64,000 nt of DNA from Mixophyes australis (GCA_036250195.1 JAVHZZ010000001.1:393444283-393508282), one strand, 5' to 3'. Positions 35,639-47,424 are shown, counted from the stretch's first letter. The notes: generated by a model from the letters alone, not told the origin. Made by a program: numbers and translations.

Positions 35639-36044
35639 GGCCTAGATTTACTAAACTGCGGGTTTGAAAAAAGTGGGGATGTTGCCTATAGCAACCAATC
35701 AGATTCTAGGGGGGGAATTCAATTGTTCCTCCGGGCGCCGCCGGAACGAGCGCGTTAAAACTATTACCGTTTATACGGTAATATTGCGCGTAATTACCGT
35801 TCATACGATAATTTACTCGCTCAATTTCAGGGAGCTGCGAGCTGAAATTGAGCGAGTAATTACCGTATAATAATAATAATAGTTTTAACGCGCTCGTTCC
35901 GGCGGCGCCCGGAGGAACAATTGAATACCCCCCTAGCTGTTATTTCGTAGAATGTGCTAAATAAAAGATAATTAGAATCTGATTGGCTGCTATAGGCAAC
36001 ATCTCCACTTTTTCAAGCCCATATTTTAGTAAATATTCCCCTCC
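35639..36044. mobile_element. TIR element hosting a nested MITE
   Basis: Left half (CCTAGATTTACTAAACTGCG ... GTTGCCTATAGCAACCAATC) is inverted in the right half (GATTGGCTGCTATAGGCAAC ... TTTAGTAAATATTCCC). The two halves are interrupted by the element at 35710-35932. Without the inner element it is a roughly 180-bp palindromic MITE. Confidence 0.8.
35710..35932. mobile_element. Nested palindromic MITE, about 55-bp TIR
   Basis: Left GGGGGGAATTCAATTGTTCC and right complement GGGGGTATTCAATTGTTCC continue identically through CTCCGGGCGCCGCCGGAACG and further to TTAAAACTATTA. It lies between CTAG at 35706-35709 and 35933-35936, so the duplication is CTAG, TA or a subset. A second hairpin at 35818-35855 (CTCAATTTCAG / CTGAAATTGAG) sits in the centre. 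Confidence 0.9.
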
Positions 36045-37130
36045 TAGACAAAGTTTCCATGTTTTTTACATGTACATTGCTCTTTGCATGTTTTAGAAGG
36101 ATAGATTTGCAGCTTGTATATATTTTAAAGTCTTTTTTACAAGCTTTGCAGTGCAGGCTTACATTATTCAGCTTTTTGACCAATCAATCTTTTAGTTCTT
36201 TTACCTTTAACCGTCAGTTCTTTTACTTTTAACCTTGAGTCACAGAACTTTTAAGAATGTTGCTATAATGTTTTAGGTTTTGTAATTGTGTTAGGGCTAG
36301 GAGGAGTATTTGATTCCTTACTGCTTTGATTTTCATACTCTGACACAAGAGAGAATGCCCTAGAAATGATAAATGTTTTTATAGGTAAACATAATTTAAA
36401 CAAAATGAGGTAGTGATAAGTTGCTTGGCGATGGTGTAGTCTGTGAAAATTGTTGCGCTTTGATCACGATGGCCGAAGTATCACCAAGACACAGATGAAC
36501 CCCAAAATAGCCTGCCAGTCAGCACGTCAGTAATACATATATTGAATGCCAATGTATGCAGATGAAAATTCAAAATAAACAAACTATTACTATTTAAGTG
36601 TTATGGAACACAATATGCATGCTATTTGTTACACTGTCTAATGGTGATTAAGAGGGGGAAAAAGAGATATAATAATAATAATAATAATAATAATATGTCT
36701 ATGAACCCCGCTCAATCAACAGTACACAGTCCAAAAAATAGGACTTAAACTTTGGCATAGTGATAGATATCTTTGTGTTCCTCTCTTTTTGTAGAACTTC
36801 ACTCAAAAATGTAGCTTTCCTGGTCGTGTCTGTGCGATTTTATTTGTGTCGCATTCACTTTTGTTTCAGGGTCCAGGGAATGAGTGGTGACACACAGACA
36901 CTGTCAATCTTCCACTGCCAGTCTGCCACCACTGCCACTGAGCTTCTGCCAGTCAATGTCTGCATACAATATACAATTTCAGTATATACAAATTTGACCA
37001 GAGCAAGAGCAATTTAGATGAACTCCTATGCCCACCAGGATACTAGGGAATCCCTGATGGGCCCCACTTGCTGTGTGACCCCTAGGTGGTGGATTATTTT
37101 GTGGGTGGTATGGTGCCACCGCGCCATGGC
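36045..37130. other. Intergenic
   Basis: No gene. Contains an (ATA)n microsatellite at 36668-36695. Confidence 0.5.
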
Positions 37131-38690
37131 TTAAATGGAACCGAGTTGTCAATCCTCCAGTTTAATGACAGCTCTCAATCCAGTTCGTTTTGAGGTTGCG
37201 GCTGATGTCTGGTATGCGGTGCAAATCGGTTCTTCCCCCTCCTCCACTTGCCAGCTTAAGTCCCATGGAGTCACATGGAGTTGCATCAGTCGAGGTTTGG
37301 GGCCAAGATATCTAGCGGCACACTGCATGCCCGCATCAGATAACAGGGAAATTCCAAGTGGACTCCACTCACTGTGGGTCATGCAGTTGTGGAGAGGGGT
37401 CCTGCGCTGCTGTGCTCAAGAAGAGGGCAAAGAAGGAAGAGGATGCCAGCTACTCACCGGTCCTGCGTTCCAGCGGTGAGTACCTCCACTCTTCCCCGAC
37501 AGGTCCCGACAGCAGAGGGCAAGAGAGTCAATCAGGGCTCACCTCCCCCTGCTGGCCCAGCGGCAGCTGTATAGGTGAGCCAATCCAGTTTCACCTCCGA
37601 CTGTTTAAACTGTTGGCGCCGCTGCAAGCCGATCAGGGCGGCTATATACGCTGCCTGGGCGCCGTCATCTTGAGTAGAGTTCGCCGGCAGAGAAGGAAGA
37701 GGACGTTGTGGGACCAGCAGCACCAGAGGCGCCGGTGAAAGGCCCAAAAGGAAGCTATAGAAGGAAGCAAGGCCCTTGAAGGGTTGCAGGGCACAAGTCC
37801 CTTGGTGCAGGCAAGGCGCAAGTCCCTTGGTTCAGGCAGGGCACGAGGCCCTTAGGCTAGTCTGGACTTTAGGGCCCAGTGAGGAAGGGCAGCAGGCCCT
37901 TGAGAGCTTAGCAGGGTGCAAGGCCCTTGAGAGTGTAGCAGGGCGCAAGGCCCTTCAGTGTAGAGAGGCGCAGGCCTCTAAGTGAGTGAGAGGCTCGGTC
38001 TCTGAGTAGTGTAGGGAACACTTGGTCCCTGGATAGTTAAGTGGATAAGTTCTGAGAGTGACTTACAAAGCCCCTCTATCCGTCCGGAAGGGCACCTAAA
38101 GTCCTGAGCCCCAGGACAAGGCGGGCTGAACAGCTGGAGCTTGGGCCACGGGCGGAGGCCTGTGTAGCGACAGAGTGCCTGTGGACCCAGACGACCAAGG
38201 ACGTATGAGTGGGAGGATTCTCGTCGAGGAGAATAAAGGTACGGTGCGTCCCATAGTGGTCCCTGAGGATTGGGTGAGTACCTGGGGTGTTGGGGAAGGG
38301 ATTGTTCTGTGTGGCTTGGTCTCCCTTGTTTTTCAGGCATTGGCTGTCAGACAAGGTTTTCGGAAGACCCTGGCGAGTGAGAACTCCTGGAGCAACAGGG
38401 ATCGAGGGAGGGGCCGTCGTAGACTCTCGGCCATGAGTATAACCCAGCGGGGGCTGTTCCCATGGTGCACTCACCTTGTGGAGCTGCCCCTCCCATCTTT
38501 TCCCCTTTTCCTTACAGCAAAACGAGTGCCCGGCACACGAGAACAGGGGCCTTGTTGGCGTTTTGGGCGTTCGGACACCCCCTCCCACCTTCTCACACAG
38601 TGACAGATTATATTCTGGGTGGAAAGGTGCAATCGCCTTGGGGCTTCATCAGGCCACATATGCCTTAGTATTACTACACTATCCATGAAG
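37131..38690. other. GC-rich block of unknown nature
   Basis: GC-rich, with overlapping open frames on both strands up to 170 codons that match no family I recognise. 37770-37960 is a loose tandem array of words like GCAGGGCGCAAGGCCCTT. It could be an LTR plus leader of a retroelement; no TG...CA ends with a duplication were found. Confidence 0.4.
37770..37965 (+). repeat. Imperfect short tandem repeat
   Basis: Repeated GCAAGGCCCTTGAG / GCAGGGCACAAGTCCCTTGG words at irregular 25-35-bp spacing. Confidence 0.6.
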
Positions 38691-39331
38691 CACCGCTGTG
38701 GCTTTCTTTTTAGCAGTGCAGCATAATTAAATCAAATTACGTCTGTGGTGCTATTAAAAAAAATAAGCTATGGCTCTGTATGCTTTTTGAGAGGAGTCCA
38801 AGTAACTGTCATATGAAGTAGCCGGAAAATGTCTCCCCAGGACCCCATGTGGTAACCTATTTCATCCACATGGTTATAGGTCCATTTAGGGCTATGTCCA
38901 AAGCTTTTTCCAAAGATACTGAAGTCACATCTTAGTAAGTTGCCAGCTGAGGTAAGCAGTCTGACCCCTTTTAAAATTTTCATTCTTGGATCTATGCCTA
39001 AGAAACAATCTTTTTTCTTTATTTTTTAGCAATAATCAACAGATATACATTAAATTTTTCCTACATTGCATAAATGTTGATAATTTATGTTAAATGTACC
39101 ATAAAACAGAATGAATGTAGATAAAATTCACTCAAAGAACCAGTATTTCATATATATATACAAAGGGAAACGGTTTCAAACCTCATATAACATGCTAGAC
39201 AAATGGTTACCATAAGTTCTATGACTGTTATGGCCATATATCTGGTGTGGTTTACTGGAAGTAGATTTTAGATATAATTGTATATAGCCATGTTATTTCA
39301 CTTAATTGGGACACTGACATAATTGTAAACA
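38691..39331. other. Intergenic, nothing recognised
   Basis: AT-rich, short chance frames only. Confidence 0.4.
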
Positions 39332-39759
39332 TTAAGGAAGGGAGAAAAAAGAGGTGTCTAGAAGGGGCACTCAGGATATAGGAATGGGTATATTGTTACA
39401 TATAAAACATAAATTTTATTGGTATATTTAAAATAAAACAATTGTGCAATCCTCCTAAGTAGATAAGAAGCTAGCAAAATATTAAAAACAAAACATACAT
39501 GGTGAATTCAAATTGCAGATCAACTGCAATAGCTCTGTGGTCATGTCCTGAATTGGTATATGTATATTAATTAAAATAATGAGTTATCACGTGTATGCAG
39601 GGTTACAGAGATATAGATGTTAATATGTCCAATAATCTCTATGATCTATTAGATCTATACTAGTCTCCTCACATTATTATTGGATCCAAAATAGCTGGTA
39701 TACAATTCTATATCTAATACTTGTACATTAATAAGTTGAAGTTTCATACAAAGAATTAG
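39332..39759 (-). repeat. PLE terminal repeat, left inverted copy
   Basis: Starts TTAAGGAAGGGAGAAAA and matches in reverse complement the right copy (48287-48333 joined with 54873-55256) along its full 428 bp with scattered mismatches. It holds the uninterrupted version of the site where Harbinger inserted in the right copy. Confidence 0.85.
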
Positions 39760-40378
39760 TGTCACTACTGTATATTGCGTACCTGCTAGGGTAGACACTA
39801 CTTGGAGGAAGGTTCGTAATCTAACGTGTCCCTGGTATTCACCAGGTACCCCCGCAAGGAGGTAAGGACTCCACTTTCCCCAAGTCGTATAGCGAGGCAC
39901 GAGGAAAGGATGGTCAGACAAGCTGGGTCGGTAACAATGCCGGCAATCACAGTACACGAGGAGAATCCAGAAGAATAGTGAGACAAGTCGGGTCGGTAAC
40001 AGTCTAGCAATGCGGTACACAGGGAAATCCAAAAGAGTGGTCATACAGTCCGGGTAAAAAGGGCGCAGGCAGGCAGAGTGGTCAACCAATGCAAATATAA
40101 GGAGGCAGGTAAATGGACCTGATACTCTGGCACTGGGATACAGACAGGAAGTTCCTTATAAAGGCTGAGGAGCCAATGGGTGCAGAGTGGGCGGCGGCGC
40201 TGTCCTCAGCCGCCGCCGTAGATTGTGAGTAGCGTCCCATTGCTTAGCAACGGGACACGCATGCGCAGATGGCCAGGCCGGGCGGCCGGAAGTTCCGTGT
40301 CTGGTTGCCTGGAAACTAGACGCGCGGGGAGGAAGTACAGGCGGCCTTCCCGAAGAGACAGTGGGACGGCGCCTGACA
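39760..40378 (-). repeat. Gypsy 3' LTR, 619 bp
   Basis: On the minus strand it begins TGTCAGGCGCCGTCCC directly after a purine tract and ends AGTAGTGACA, where the PLE repeat sequence resumes. TG...CA ends. The outer 5 bp are ATTAG (39755-39759); the matching duplication is lost because the 5' end of the element is missing. Confidence 0.8.
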
Positions 40379-40395
40379 GTATACCCTCCTCCTCC
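40379..40395 (-). promoter_or_regulatory. Polypurine tract of gypsy element
   Basis: On the minus strand AAGGAGGAGGAGGGTATAC immediately precedes the LTR start TGTCAGG; plus-strand priming site for reverse transcription. Confidence 0.75.
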
Positions 40396-40544
40396 TTGTT
40401 GAAGAAATCTTTTGAGTAACGGGGGCATGAAGATCTTGTTTGTTTAGCCAGGACCTCTATTCTGGACCGATTCCCTTCTAATGGACGAGGAACTGCTGTC
40501 GGCCATGAAGAACACGAAAGTCCAGGATCCGGCTGAACTCAAAT

Positions 40545-40860
40545 TCAATTCCTGTGGAAGACTGGACTGGAGGAGATCGGGAGGGAGGTTGGAAGAATTT
40601 GTTGAGGCCGTAGTAACGATACGTGGAAGGTATTATGGCATCTCAATGAAGGCGATAGTTTTAATTTGAAGCAAACAGGATTGATGACTTGCAGGATGGT
40701 ATAGGAACCGATAAATCGTGGGGCCATCATCATAGAGAGGACTTTCAGTTTCAAGTCCTTGGTGGACGCCATACTTGGTCCCCTAACTTTAGGAGAGGAG
40801 TAGGTCTCCGATGACAATCTGCAATGATTTTGTGATGTTGTGTGGCTTTTTGTAAAGCTG
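40545..40860 (-). pseudogene. Gypsy integrase C-terminal tail
   Basis: Contains KLAPRFIG-like and INPVCFKLKLSPSLRCHNTF followed by HVSLLRP, the conserved end of gypsy integrases before a chromodomain-like segment. Frame break near 40810 separates it from the core. Confidence 0.8.
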
Positions 40861-41630
40861 CCTTAGTTTTAGCCCAAATAAGAGCAAATTCCCGACAGAG
40901 AGTGTCCACTGGCGGACCCGAGGAACCGAAAAAGTGGAAGCAAGAAAGGGATCCGGAAAGGTAGGGTGTGTTCCAAATACAATAAAGAATGGGGAAACCC
41001 TGTGGATTCATGAACATGTTGGTTATGGGAAAACTCTGCCCAGGGAAGCAATTGAGACCATTTACTCTGTTTGTCAGAAGTAAAGCACCGTAGGAAAGTT
41101 TCAAGGTCCTGATTGATTCGCTCGGACTGGCCGTTGGTCTGGGGATGATACCCCAAGGAGAACTTTAAATCTGTACCCAGGTTTTTGCAGAAGGTTCTCC
41201 AGAATAGGGGGGTAAATTGGACCCCTCAGTCGGAGATGATCTCCTTGGGACAGCCATGTAACTTGAAAATCTCTTTGACAAAGATGTTGGCTAAATGATT
41301 GGCAGTAGGCAAACCAGTGAGAGGGACGAAGTGAGCCATCTTGTAAAACCAGTCGATGACCACCCAGATGGAGTTAAATCCAGCACTGGAGGGAAGATCA
41401 GTGATAAAGTCCATAGCCACACTTTCCCAGGGGGCATTTGGGATGGGAAGTGGATGAAGCAATCCAACGAGAGCTCTTCTAGAGGTCTTGTGTTGGGCAC
41501 AGGTGGTTGAAGCAGCGATAAATTTACATAAGTCTGTGTGTACAGTAGGCCACCAGAAACAGCGACAAAGTAATGCTGTAGTCTTCTTTATCCCGGAATG
41601 GCCGGCGATGAGGGAGGGGAATGAGCCCAA
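40861..41630 (-). pseudogene. Gypsy integrase core
   Basis: From 41630 down: HSGIKKTTALL zinc-binding block with a C-x2-C (TTCAQ region partly altered), WESVAMDFITDLP (first catalytic D), IWVVIDWFYKMAHFVPL, PKEIISD (second D), and YHPQTNGQSERINQDLE (third, E). A stop follows the second D at about 41223 and the frame changes afterwards. Confidence 0.9.
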
Positions 41631-42544
41631 TGTAGAGTTTTGAGCCGTAGATGTGGTTCCACAAAAGATTGTCCGGGTGGAGGAGTGTAAGATTCGGTTC
41701 TGGTGACTGTCACGATATTAGAAGGATCGATGATACACTGAGGCACCAATGATTTTAGGCGATCAGAATCGTCAAAGGAGCGAGATAAGGCATCAGCTCG
41801 CCCGTTCTTGGCAAGAAGACAGAATGTAAGAGTCATGTTGAACCGAGCAAAGAGGAATGCCCAGCGGGCTTCCCAGGGGTTAAGGCAACAAGCTTCTCAG
41901 ATAAACACCAGATTTTGATGATCCGTGAATATAGTAATGGGATATAGAGCACCCTCCAATAGATTACGCTATTCCTCCGGTGCAGCTTTGATGGCAAGGA
42001 ACTCCTTATCGCCGATTTCATAATTGCTTTCACTAGGAAGAAATTGTCTGGAGTAAAACTCACACGGAGTGCTGGAAGAAGATTTTTGAAACAGCATGGC
42101 TCTGATGCCCACAGAAGTAGCATCCACTTCTAAGAAGAAGGGTCATTCCTGATCTGGCTGAGAAAGGACTGAAGTTGAGCACGATGCCTTTTTTAAAGTA
42201 ACGAAGGCAGAAATGGCTTCCGGAGACCAGACCTTGGGGTTAGCAGATTTCCTGGTTAATGCCGTGATAGGAGCAATGATGGAGGAAAAGTCTTGAATAA
42301 ATTGTCGATAATAGTTTGCAAAGCCAATGAACCTCTGGATAGCTTTGAGACCCTGAAGCTGGGGCCAATCCACGATAGCCAATACCTTGGTGGCATCTAT
42401 TCGTAGTCCCTGGTCAGATACGATAAAACCAAGAAAAGATACTTGGGTCACCTTGAAGACACATTTCTCCAATTTGCAGTAGAGATGGTATTTGCGTAAT
42501 CTGCGTAAGACCTCTTTGACTTGTTCCCGATGGGACTTCAAATC
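41631..42544 (-). pseudogene. Gypsy RNase H and RT connection
   Basis: From 42541 down: REQVKEVLRRLRKYHLYCKL, FLGFIVSDQGL, RFIGFANYYRQFIQ, then in shifted frames a FYSRQFLPSE-like block, a FTDHQNLVFI block and the RADALSR end. These are the RT thumb, connection and RNase H of gypsy pol. A stop at 42542-42544 separates it from the RT palm. Confidence 0.88.
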
Positions 42545-43090
42545 TTAAGAAAACACCAATATGTCATCCAAGTAGACTACCACGGAGGTATATAATAAGT
42601 CCTGAAAGATGTCATTGAGAAATGTTTGGAAGATGGTGGGGGCATTACAGAGGCCAAAGGGCATGACCAGATATTCAAAGTGCCAATCCCTGGTATTGAA
42701 GGCTGTTTTCCATTCATCGCCCTTCTTGATACGAATCAGTTTGTAAGCCCCTCGAAGGTCTAGTTTAGAAAAAATTCGGGACCCACTGATTCTGTTGAAG
42801 AGATCGGAGATGAGGGGTAATGGATTGTGATTCTTCATGGTGATGCGGTTAAGGGGACGGTAATCAATACATTGGCGGAGAGAACCGTCTTTTTTCTTAA
42901 CAAAGAAGAAGCCTGCCCCGGCAGGAGAAGTAGACTTGTGAATAAACCCCTGTTTCAGATTCTCTGTGATTTATTGGGACATCACCAATGTCTCAGGACG
43001 GGACAACAGATAAGTCCGTCCCTTGGGAATGGGCTGACCAGGAGACAGAACAATGGAACAATCCCAGGGATGATGAGGAGGATATGGAAC
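42545..43090 (-). pseudogene. Gypsy reverse transcriptase
   Basis: From about 43085 down, frames give a PHHPWDC-type start, [28 protein letters not shown], then [33 protein letters not shown] and [11 protein letters not shown]. The catalytic YLDD is intact. Confidence 0.9.
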
Positions 43091-43345
43091 CTTTTTGGAG
43101 TAGGGAGAAACTGTGGATTCTCCTAAAGCGGCCTCCCTGCCACCGTTTAGGAGGAAGCTCTAAGGAGGTGTCCGGAATCTCCACAGTAGAGACAGAGTCG
43201 TTGCTTGAAGCGTCTCTCCCCTTCCTCCGGAGACAGTCAGGTTCGTCCAAAGGCAGGATTGGATTTTGGAACTGGGGTGCAAGTCGTGGCATGACCCGCC
43301 TGGAAGTAGAGCGTTCCTGTGTGCGTTCTTGATACATCTGAAGCA
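43091..43345 (-). pseudogene. Gypsy gag C-terminus with zinc knuckle
   Basis: A CLYCGDSGHLL block (CCHC-type knuckle with the last cysteine lost) lies only about 100 bp from the start of RT, so the protease appears deleted. Upstream residues RLAPQFQNPILPLDEP are gag-like. Identification is moderate. Confidence 0.6.
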
Positions 43346-43429
43346 GATTCCTCAGAGGGAGATACCCCAAGACGTCTGTCTAACAGTAGGAACCTCTCTC
43401 ATAATGCTTTTTTAGGGAGAGGTATGTGG

Positions 43430-43836
43430 AAAACAGAAAGAGGTGGCCCAACCACAAGAAGATGCGAAGGGGGAAGGGGAACAAATCGAAACAATCAAAC
43501 ATTAGATCGAGAAGAAACAACATATCGCAGGAGCCAAAGGAGACAGAGATTTTAGACATGGCCCTCAGAATTATTAACCTTACAGACAAAGAACTTACCC
43601 CACACTATGTACGTCTATTAAGTAAAGCCTTATCCTATTAAACCAGTACAGCGAATGGACAGATTCAAATGGGAAAAGGATCTTTCACTTTTTGCAAGGA
43701 CACTGTTACTCAAGAAATTTTTCTGCCTTAAATCAGTAACGAACATGACAAATACGAATATAGATAACCAGAGTAATACTGAATTTACTATGTTTTCATC
43801 AAATTACATCACGACTTCTGATGTGATATTAGACAC
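43430..43836 (+). pseudogene. PLE N-terminal coding remnant
   Basis: Gives IINLTDKELTPHYVRLLSKA and, one frame over, RFKWEKDLSLFARTLLLKKF, both typical of the N-terminal part of vertebrate PLE polyproteins. The matching block on the minus strand near 58500 supports this. Frame ends at the insertion point. Confidence 0.7.
43822..43836 (+). repeat. Target-site duplication, left copy
   Basis: TGTGATATTAGACAC, repeated exactly at 44318-44332. Confidence 0.85.
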
Positions 43837-44317
43837 GTAGTATCATGGAAAGAGATAGGGAAAGGGTAATGGGAAAACCGCTCCGCACAAGATAGTACCC
43901 TACCTCACTAATAGATATACTATTGTGTGGGGGGGTGCTAAGGTCATGTGTACGAACATACAATACAATCCAAAGGAGGAAAAAAAGAATAATGACCTAA
44001 ACAAGCACTCCAGGTACGTAAGAGTAGAGGATTAATAATTATTATTTTTATTGGTATGCATTATTATGCAGTGATTTTCCTTTTGGAAATATTATAAACT
44101 CTGATCGGCTCCACCACAGGGTCAACTTATTTTTAAACTCTATATTTTTCAACACTATAATCTTTTTTATATTTCGCTTTTTTATCTGTGTGGTATATCT
44201 ATACGTACCATTTTTAATGCATACCAATAAAAATAATAATTATTAATCCTCTACTCTTACGTACCTGGAGTGCTTGTTTAGGTCATTATTCTTTTTTTCC
44301 TCCTTTGGATTGTATTG
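43837..44317. mobile_element. 481-bp insertion with long inverted repeats
   Basis: Flanked by a 15-bp exact duplication. Its right part (44205-44317) is the inverse of 43955-44065, about 110 bp (GGTCATTATTCTTTTTTTCC on one side). PLE coding sequence resumes directly after it. The inverted-repeat layout resembles PLE terminal repeats, so it may be a coding-less PLE insertion. Confidence 0.8.
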
Positions 44318-44332
44318 TGTGATATTAGACAC
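44318..44332 (+). repeat. Target-site duplication, right copy
   Basis: TGTGATATTAGACAC, identical to 43822-43836. Confidence 0.85.
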
Positions 44333-45720
44333 TGAAGCAGACAATTATGCATTAACAATTCTAGAAGAATTACAAAATTCTTCTACTCAACAATTTATTG
44401 AAGGCACTTTGTTGCCTAAACCAATACTAAAAAAGAAATCATCATTTATGCCAGACATTGCTATATGCCCTCAAGTTAAAGTTTATATGAACCTTGTGTC
44501 CAAAGACTTGGACACATTTTGTGTGAAATCTCGAAAATACCACAATCAAATCTTGATCAATATGAAATTTAGGCCCTGAAAGACATTGAAGGTTGGAAAG
44601 ACATTGTAATCAAATCCTCGGACAAAGGGGATAACATTGTTTTGATGTCAACGGAGAAATACACTAGAGAAATATATCGCTAGTTAAGTGACATTACGTG
44701 TTACCAACGACTCATTTTCAACCCCACTGTTAATTACACATCTATATACAAAAATCTGATGAATTCAGCTTATAATGAAATAACTATATCTAAACAAGAT
44801 TACGAATATCTATGCATTGAAAATCCAGGAACCCCACTCTATATATCTTACCAAAGATACTTAAGTGTGAACATAACCCCCCTGGAAGACCTATAGTCTC
44901 AAGAATAGGGGAATTAATTTAGAATGCGAGCGTCTTTGTGGACACCCATCTACGTAAATTTGTTTATAGTTTACCCTCCTACACCAGAGGTACTTTGAAT
45001 GTTTTGTCAAAAATTCAAGGCATTATGCTTGATGATGAGACCTGCCTGGCATCATACAATGTAGAATCATTGTACACGAATATAGACCACAAACAGGGAC
45101 TTACTGCAGTCCAATATTTTTTAAATGTGGATACTGTAACGGATCTCGGCAACTTTCTCTTGGCTTTGCTACATTGTATGCTCACTAAGAACTACTTTAT
45201 CTTTGAAGAGAAATTCTATTTGCAAGTGAGGGGCACTGCTATGGGGACATGTTATGCCCCCACTTATACCAACCTCTTTCTCGGCTGGTGGGAGAGGGAA
45301 GTAGTATTCACAGAAGAACATGACATATATACTAAACATGTTATACTATGGTTGCAATACATCGACGATGTATTTATTGTGTGGGAGGGAAAAGATCTCT
45401 TTCAAAACTTTACAAAAATCTTGAATAAAATAATCTCAATTTAAAATTGACATCTGAGATTAATTATATTACCATTAATTTTCTGGATGTTACCATCTAC
45501 AAAACCTCCGACGGTCTTCTTAATACTGATATTTTTAGAAAACCAACGTCGACAAATAGTATCTTACACCATTGAAGTTCTCATTTCCTATGAAGTTCTT
45601 AAGGGGGTGCCAAAAGGAGAATTCTTACGGATGAAACGGAATTGTTCTGATACGAAAGTATACAAAAAAGATCGGAAGAACTCACTAACTGATTAAGGAA
45701 GAAAGGCTATGGAAGAAAAA
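44333..45720 (+). pseudogene. PLE reverse transcriptase
   Basis: Blocks in order: EADNYALTILEELQNSS, a KSSDKGDNIVLMSTEKY motif, LASYNVESLYTNI, VRGTAMGTCYAPTYTNLFLG and YIDDVFIVW (45358-45384). These are PLE RT motifs; the YIDD catalytic pair is intact. The longest open part is 44938-45444. Stops near 44682, 44896 and 45443 break the gene. Confidence 0.88.
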
Positions 45721-46079
45721 TTATACAGAAGGCCAAAGAGTTTGCGAATCATAAAGATAGAGAGACTTTGATATATCCTACCTCTAATCCTTCTAAGGAT
45801 CAATCTAAAATCAGAATGGTGGGCACATTTTGTGCTGAATAGCGTAATTTATCCACTATTTTCCAGAAACATTGGCATGTTCTGCTTTCTGATGAGGATC
45901 TATAAAAATAACTGGATCAGAAGATTGTCTTTAGTTGGAGAAGGGCCAAAAATATTAAGGATAAGTTTGTACACAGTCATCTTCAAGATTCTAAAATAAA
46001 TGATAATAGAATTAAAGAGTTTTATAGATGTGGCACTTGCAAAGCCTGTCAATTCACTATTCAAACAAAGAATATGTGG

Positions 46080-46450
46080 ATAAATATAATAAAATCTGGA
46101 AAATCTGTGAATTTCTGAATTGTAACTCCAATGGAGTCATTTATTGTCTGATTTGAGAATGTGGCATGAAATATACAGGCATGACTTGTCGGCCGTTTAA
46201 GAGACGATTATTAGAGCATATTGGTAATATTAAAAATGTTATAAGAGACCGAAACAATTATAAAACCTTAATGACGGTTGCAAGACATTTTATGATTTAT
46301 GATAATTGTGATCCCAAATGTGTTTAGGCTTTTGCTATGGAGAAAACTACATTGGATCTCAGAGGAGGTGATTTACAGGGACAATTACTGAGGAAAGAGA
46401 CCAAAAAATTTTTCCTGATGGGAAGCATGTCTCCATATGGGTTAAATGAC
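46080..46450 (+). pseudogene. PLE GIY-YIG endonuclease
   Basis: Reads VIYCLI, then a stop, then ECGMKYTGMTCRPFKRRLLE and HIGNI, the GIY-YIG nuclease fold of Penelope-like elements with the conserved arginine and glutamate, followed by RGGDLQGQLLRKETKKF. One internal stop at about 46156 and another near 46327. Confidence 0.85.
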
Positions 46451-46479
46451 TATAACAGTTATTCTACCTATTTATAGTT

Positions 46480-47420
46480 CACCCTCTTAATCATCAAGTT
46501 ATGTCTGTTACAACTCAATATTATTCAGTCTATTTTTTCTTAATGTTTTGGTGTTACTCTATTTATACACTATTGTCACATAGTTCTCCCATTTTCATTA
46601 CTTCAATACATGGATATATTCATCTGATATATATTTCACTTATTTATATTGTGTTACACCTCTTATAATTCACATATTTATTTTTGTACAGTATACACTA
46701 ATTTTTCTATATTAAAAATTATTATTTTCTCCTAATGAATTATTTATTTACTTAGCTGTAACAGTCACTATGTATTTTTAAAGTACAGTATGATATACTT
46801 TGTCTATCATCATATTTATTTCACATAGATTCACACATTTTTTTATTGATTTTATATAGAGCTTTAATATTTTTTGCACAGTAACATATTTGGCCACGAC
46901 ATATATTATATTTTTATATTAGATTGATTAATATACTAATCCCTTATACTTTCTTTTTTTTTTTAATATGAAACTTATTATACACATTTGGTATGTCTAG
47001 TGATGATTTTTCTTTAATAGATGATTTTTCATCTTTTTATAATTTTGCCATAAAACCTCTTTCTTGGTGAATTTTGATTCACGCTCGTATTTAATGTTTT
47101 TATTTTCTGATTAGTTTTGCCTTTCTACATATATGATCAGATTCTTATCCATTTATTATACTTACCTGATGAATCGATCGACTTCCCATCTTCTTATACT
47201 AATATTGTATCTATTAGTGGTTCTTTTTATTGTCTTCTTCCTTACATCTTCCCAACCAATCGCGAGCATTAGTGGACGGGACTAAACGGATTTACCGCTC
47301 CTTATTAGACGATTACGATATCCTTCACTGTCAGTAATAATGTGAAGGGATTGATCCAGCATATGTGATGTCATGAGAAGGGCTGGATTAACAGATAATT
47401 TAATACTCACAAGATTGAGG
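46480..47420 (+). other. PLE 3' untranslated region, AT-rich
   Basis: No coding signal; T-rich runs. Lies between the GIY-YIG remnant and the terminal repeats. Confidence 0.5.
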
Positions 47421-47424
47421 CTCT

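Larger units (their letters stand above)
39760..43345 (-). mobile_element. Ty3/gypsy retrotransposon, 5' truncated, inserted in the PLE
   Basis: Minus-strand order is gag zinc knuckle, reverse transcriptase, RNase H, integrase, LTR, the gypsy order. No 5' LTR and little gag remain; near 43345 the sequence switches to PLE. Several stops and shifts make it non-functional. Sequence blocks resemble vertebrate gypsy families with a long, chromodomain-like C-terminal integrase tail. Confidence 0.85.

Noticed and set aside
38076..38588. 170-codon open frame on the minus strand (and 142 codons on plus, same place)
   Set aside because: Overlaps on both strands in GC-rich DNA where stops are rare; no family resemblance and no splice or start context.
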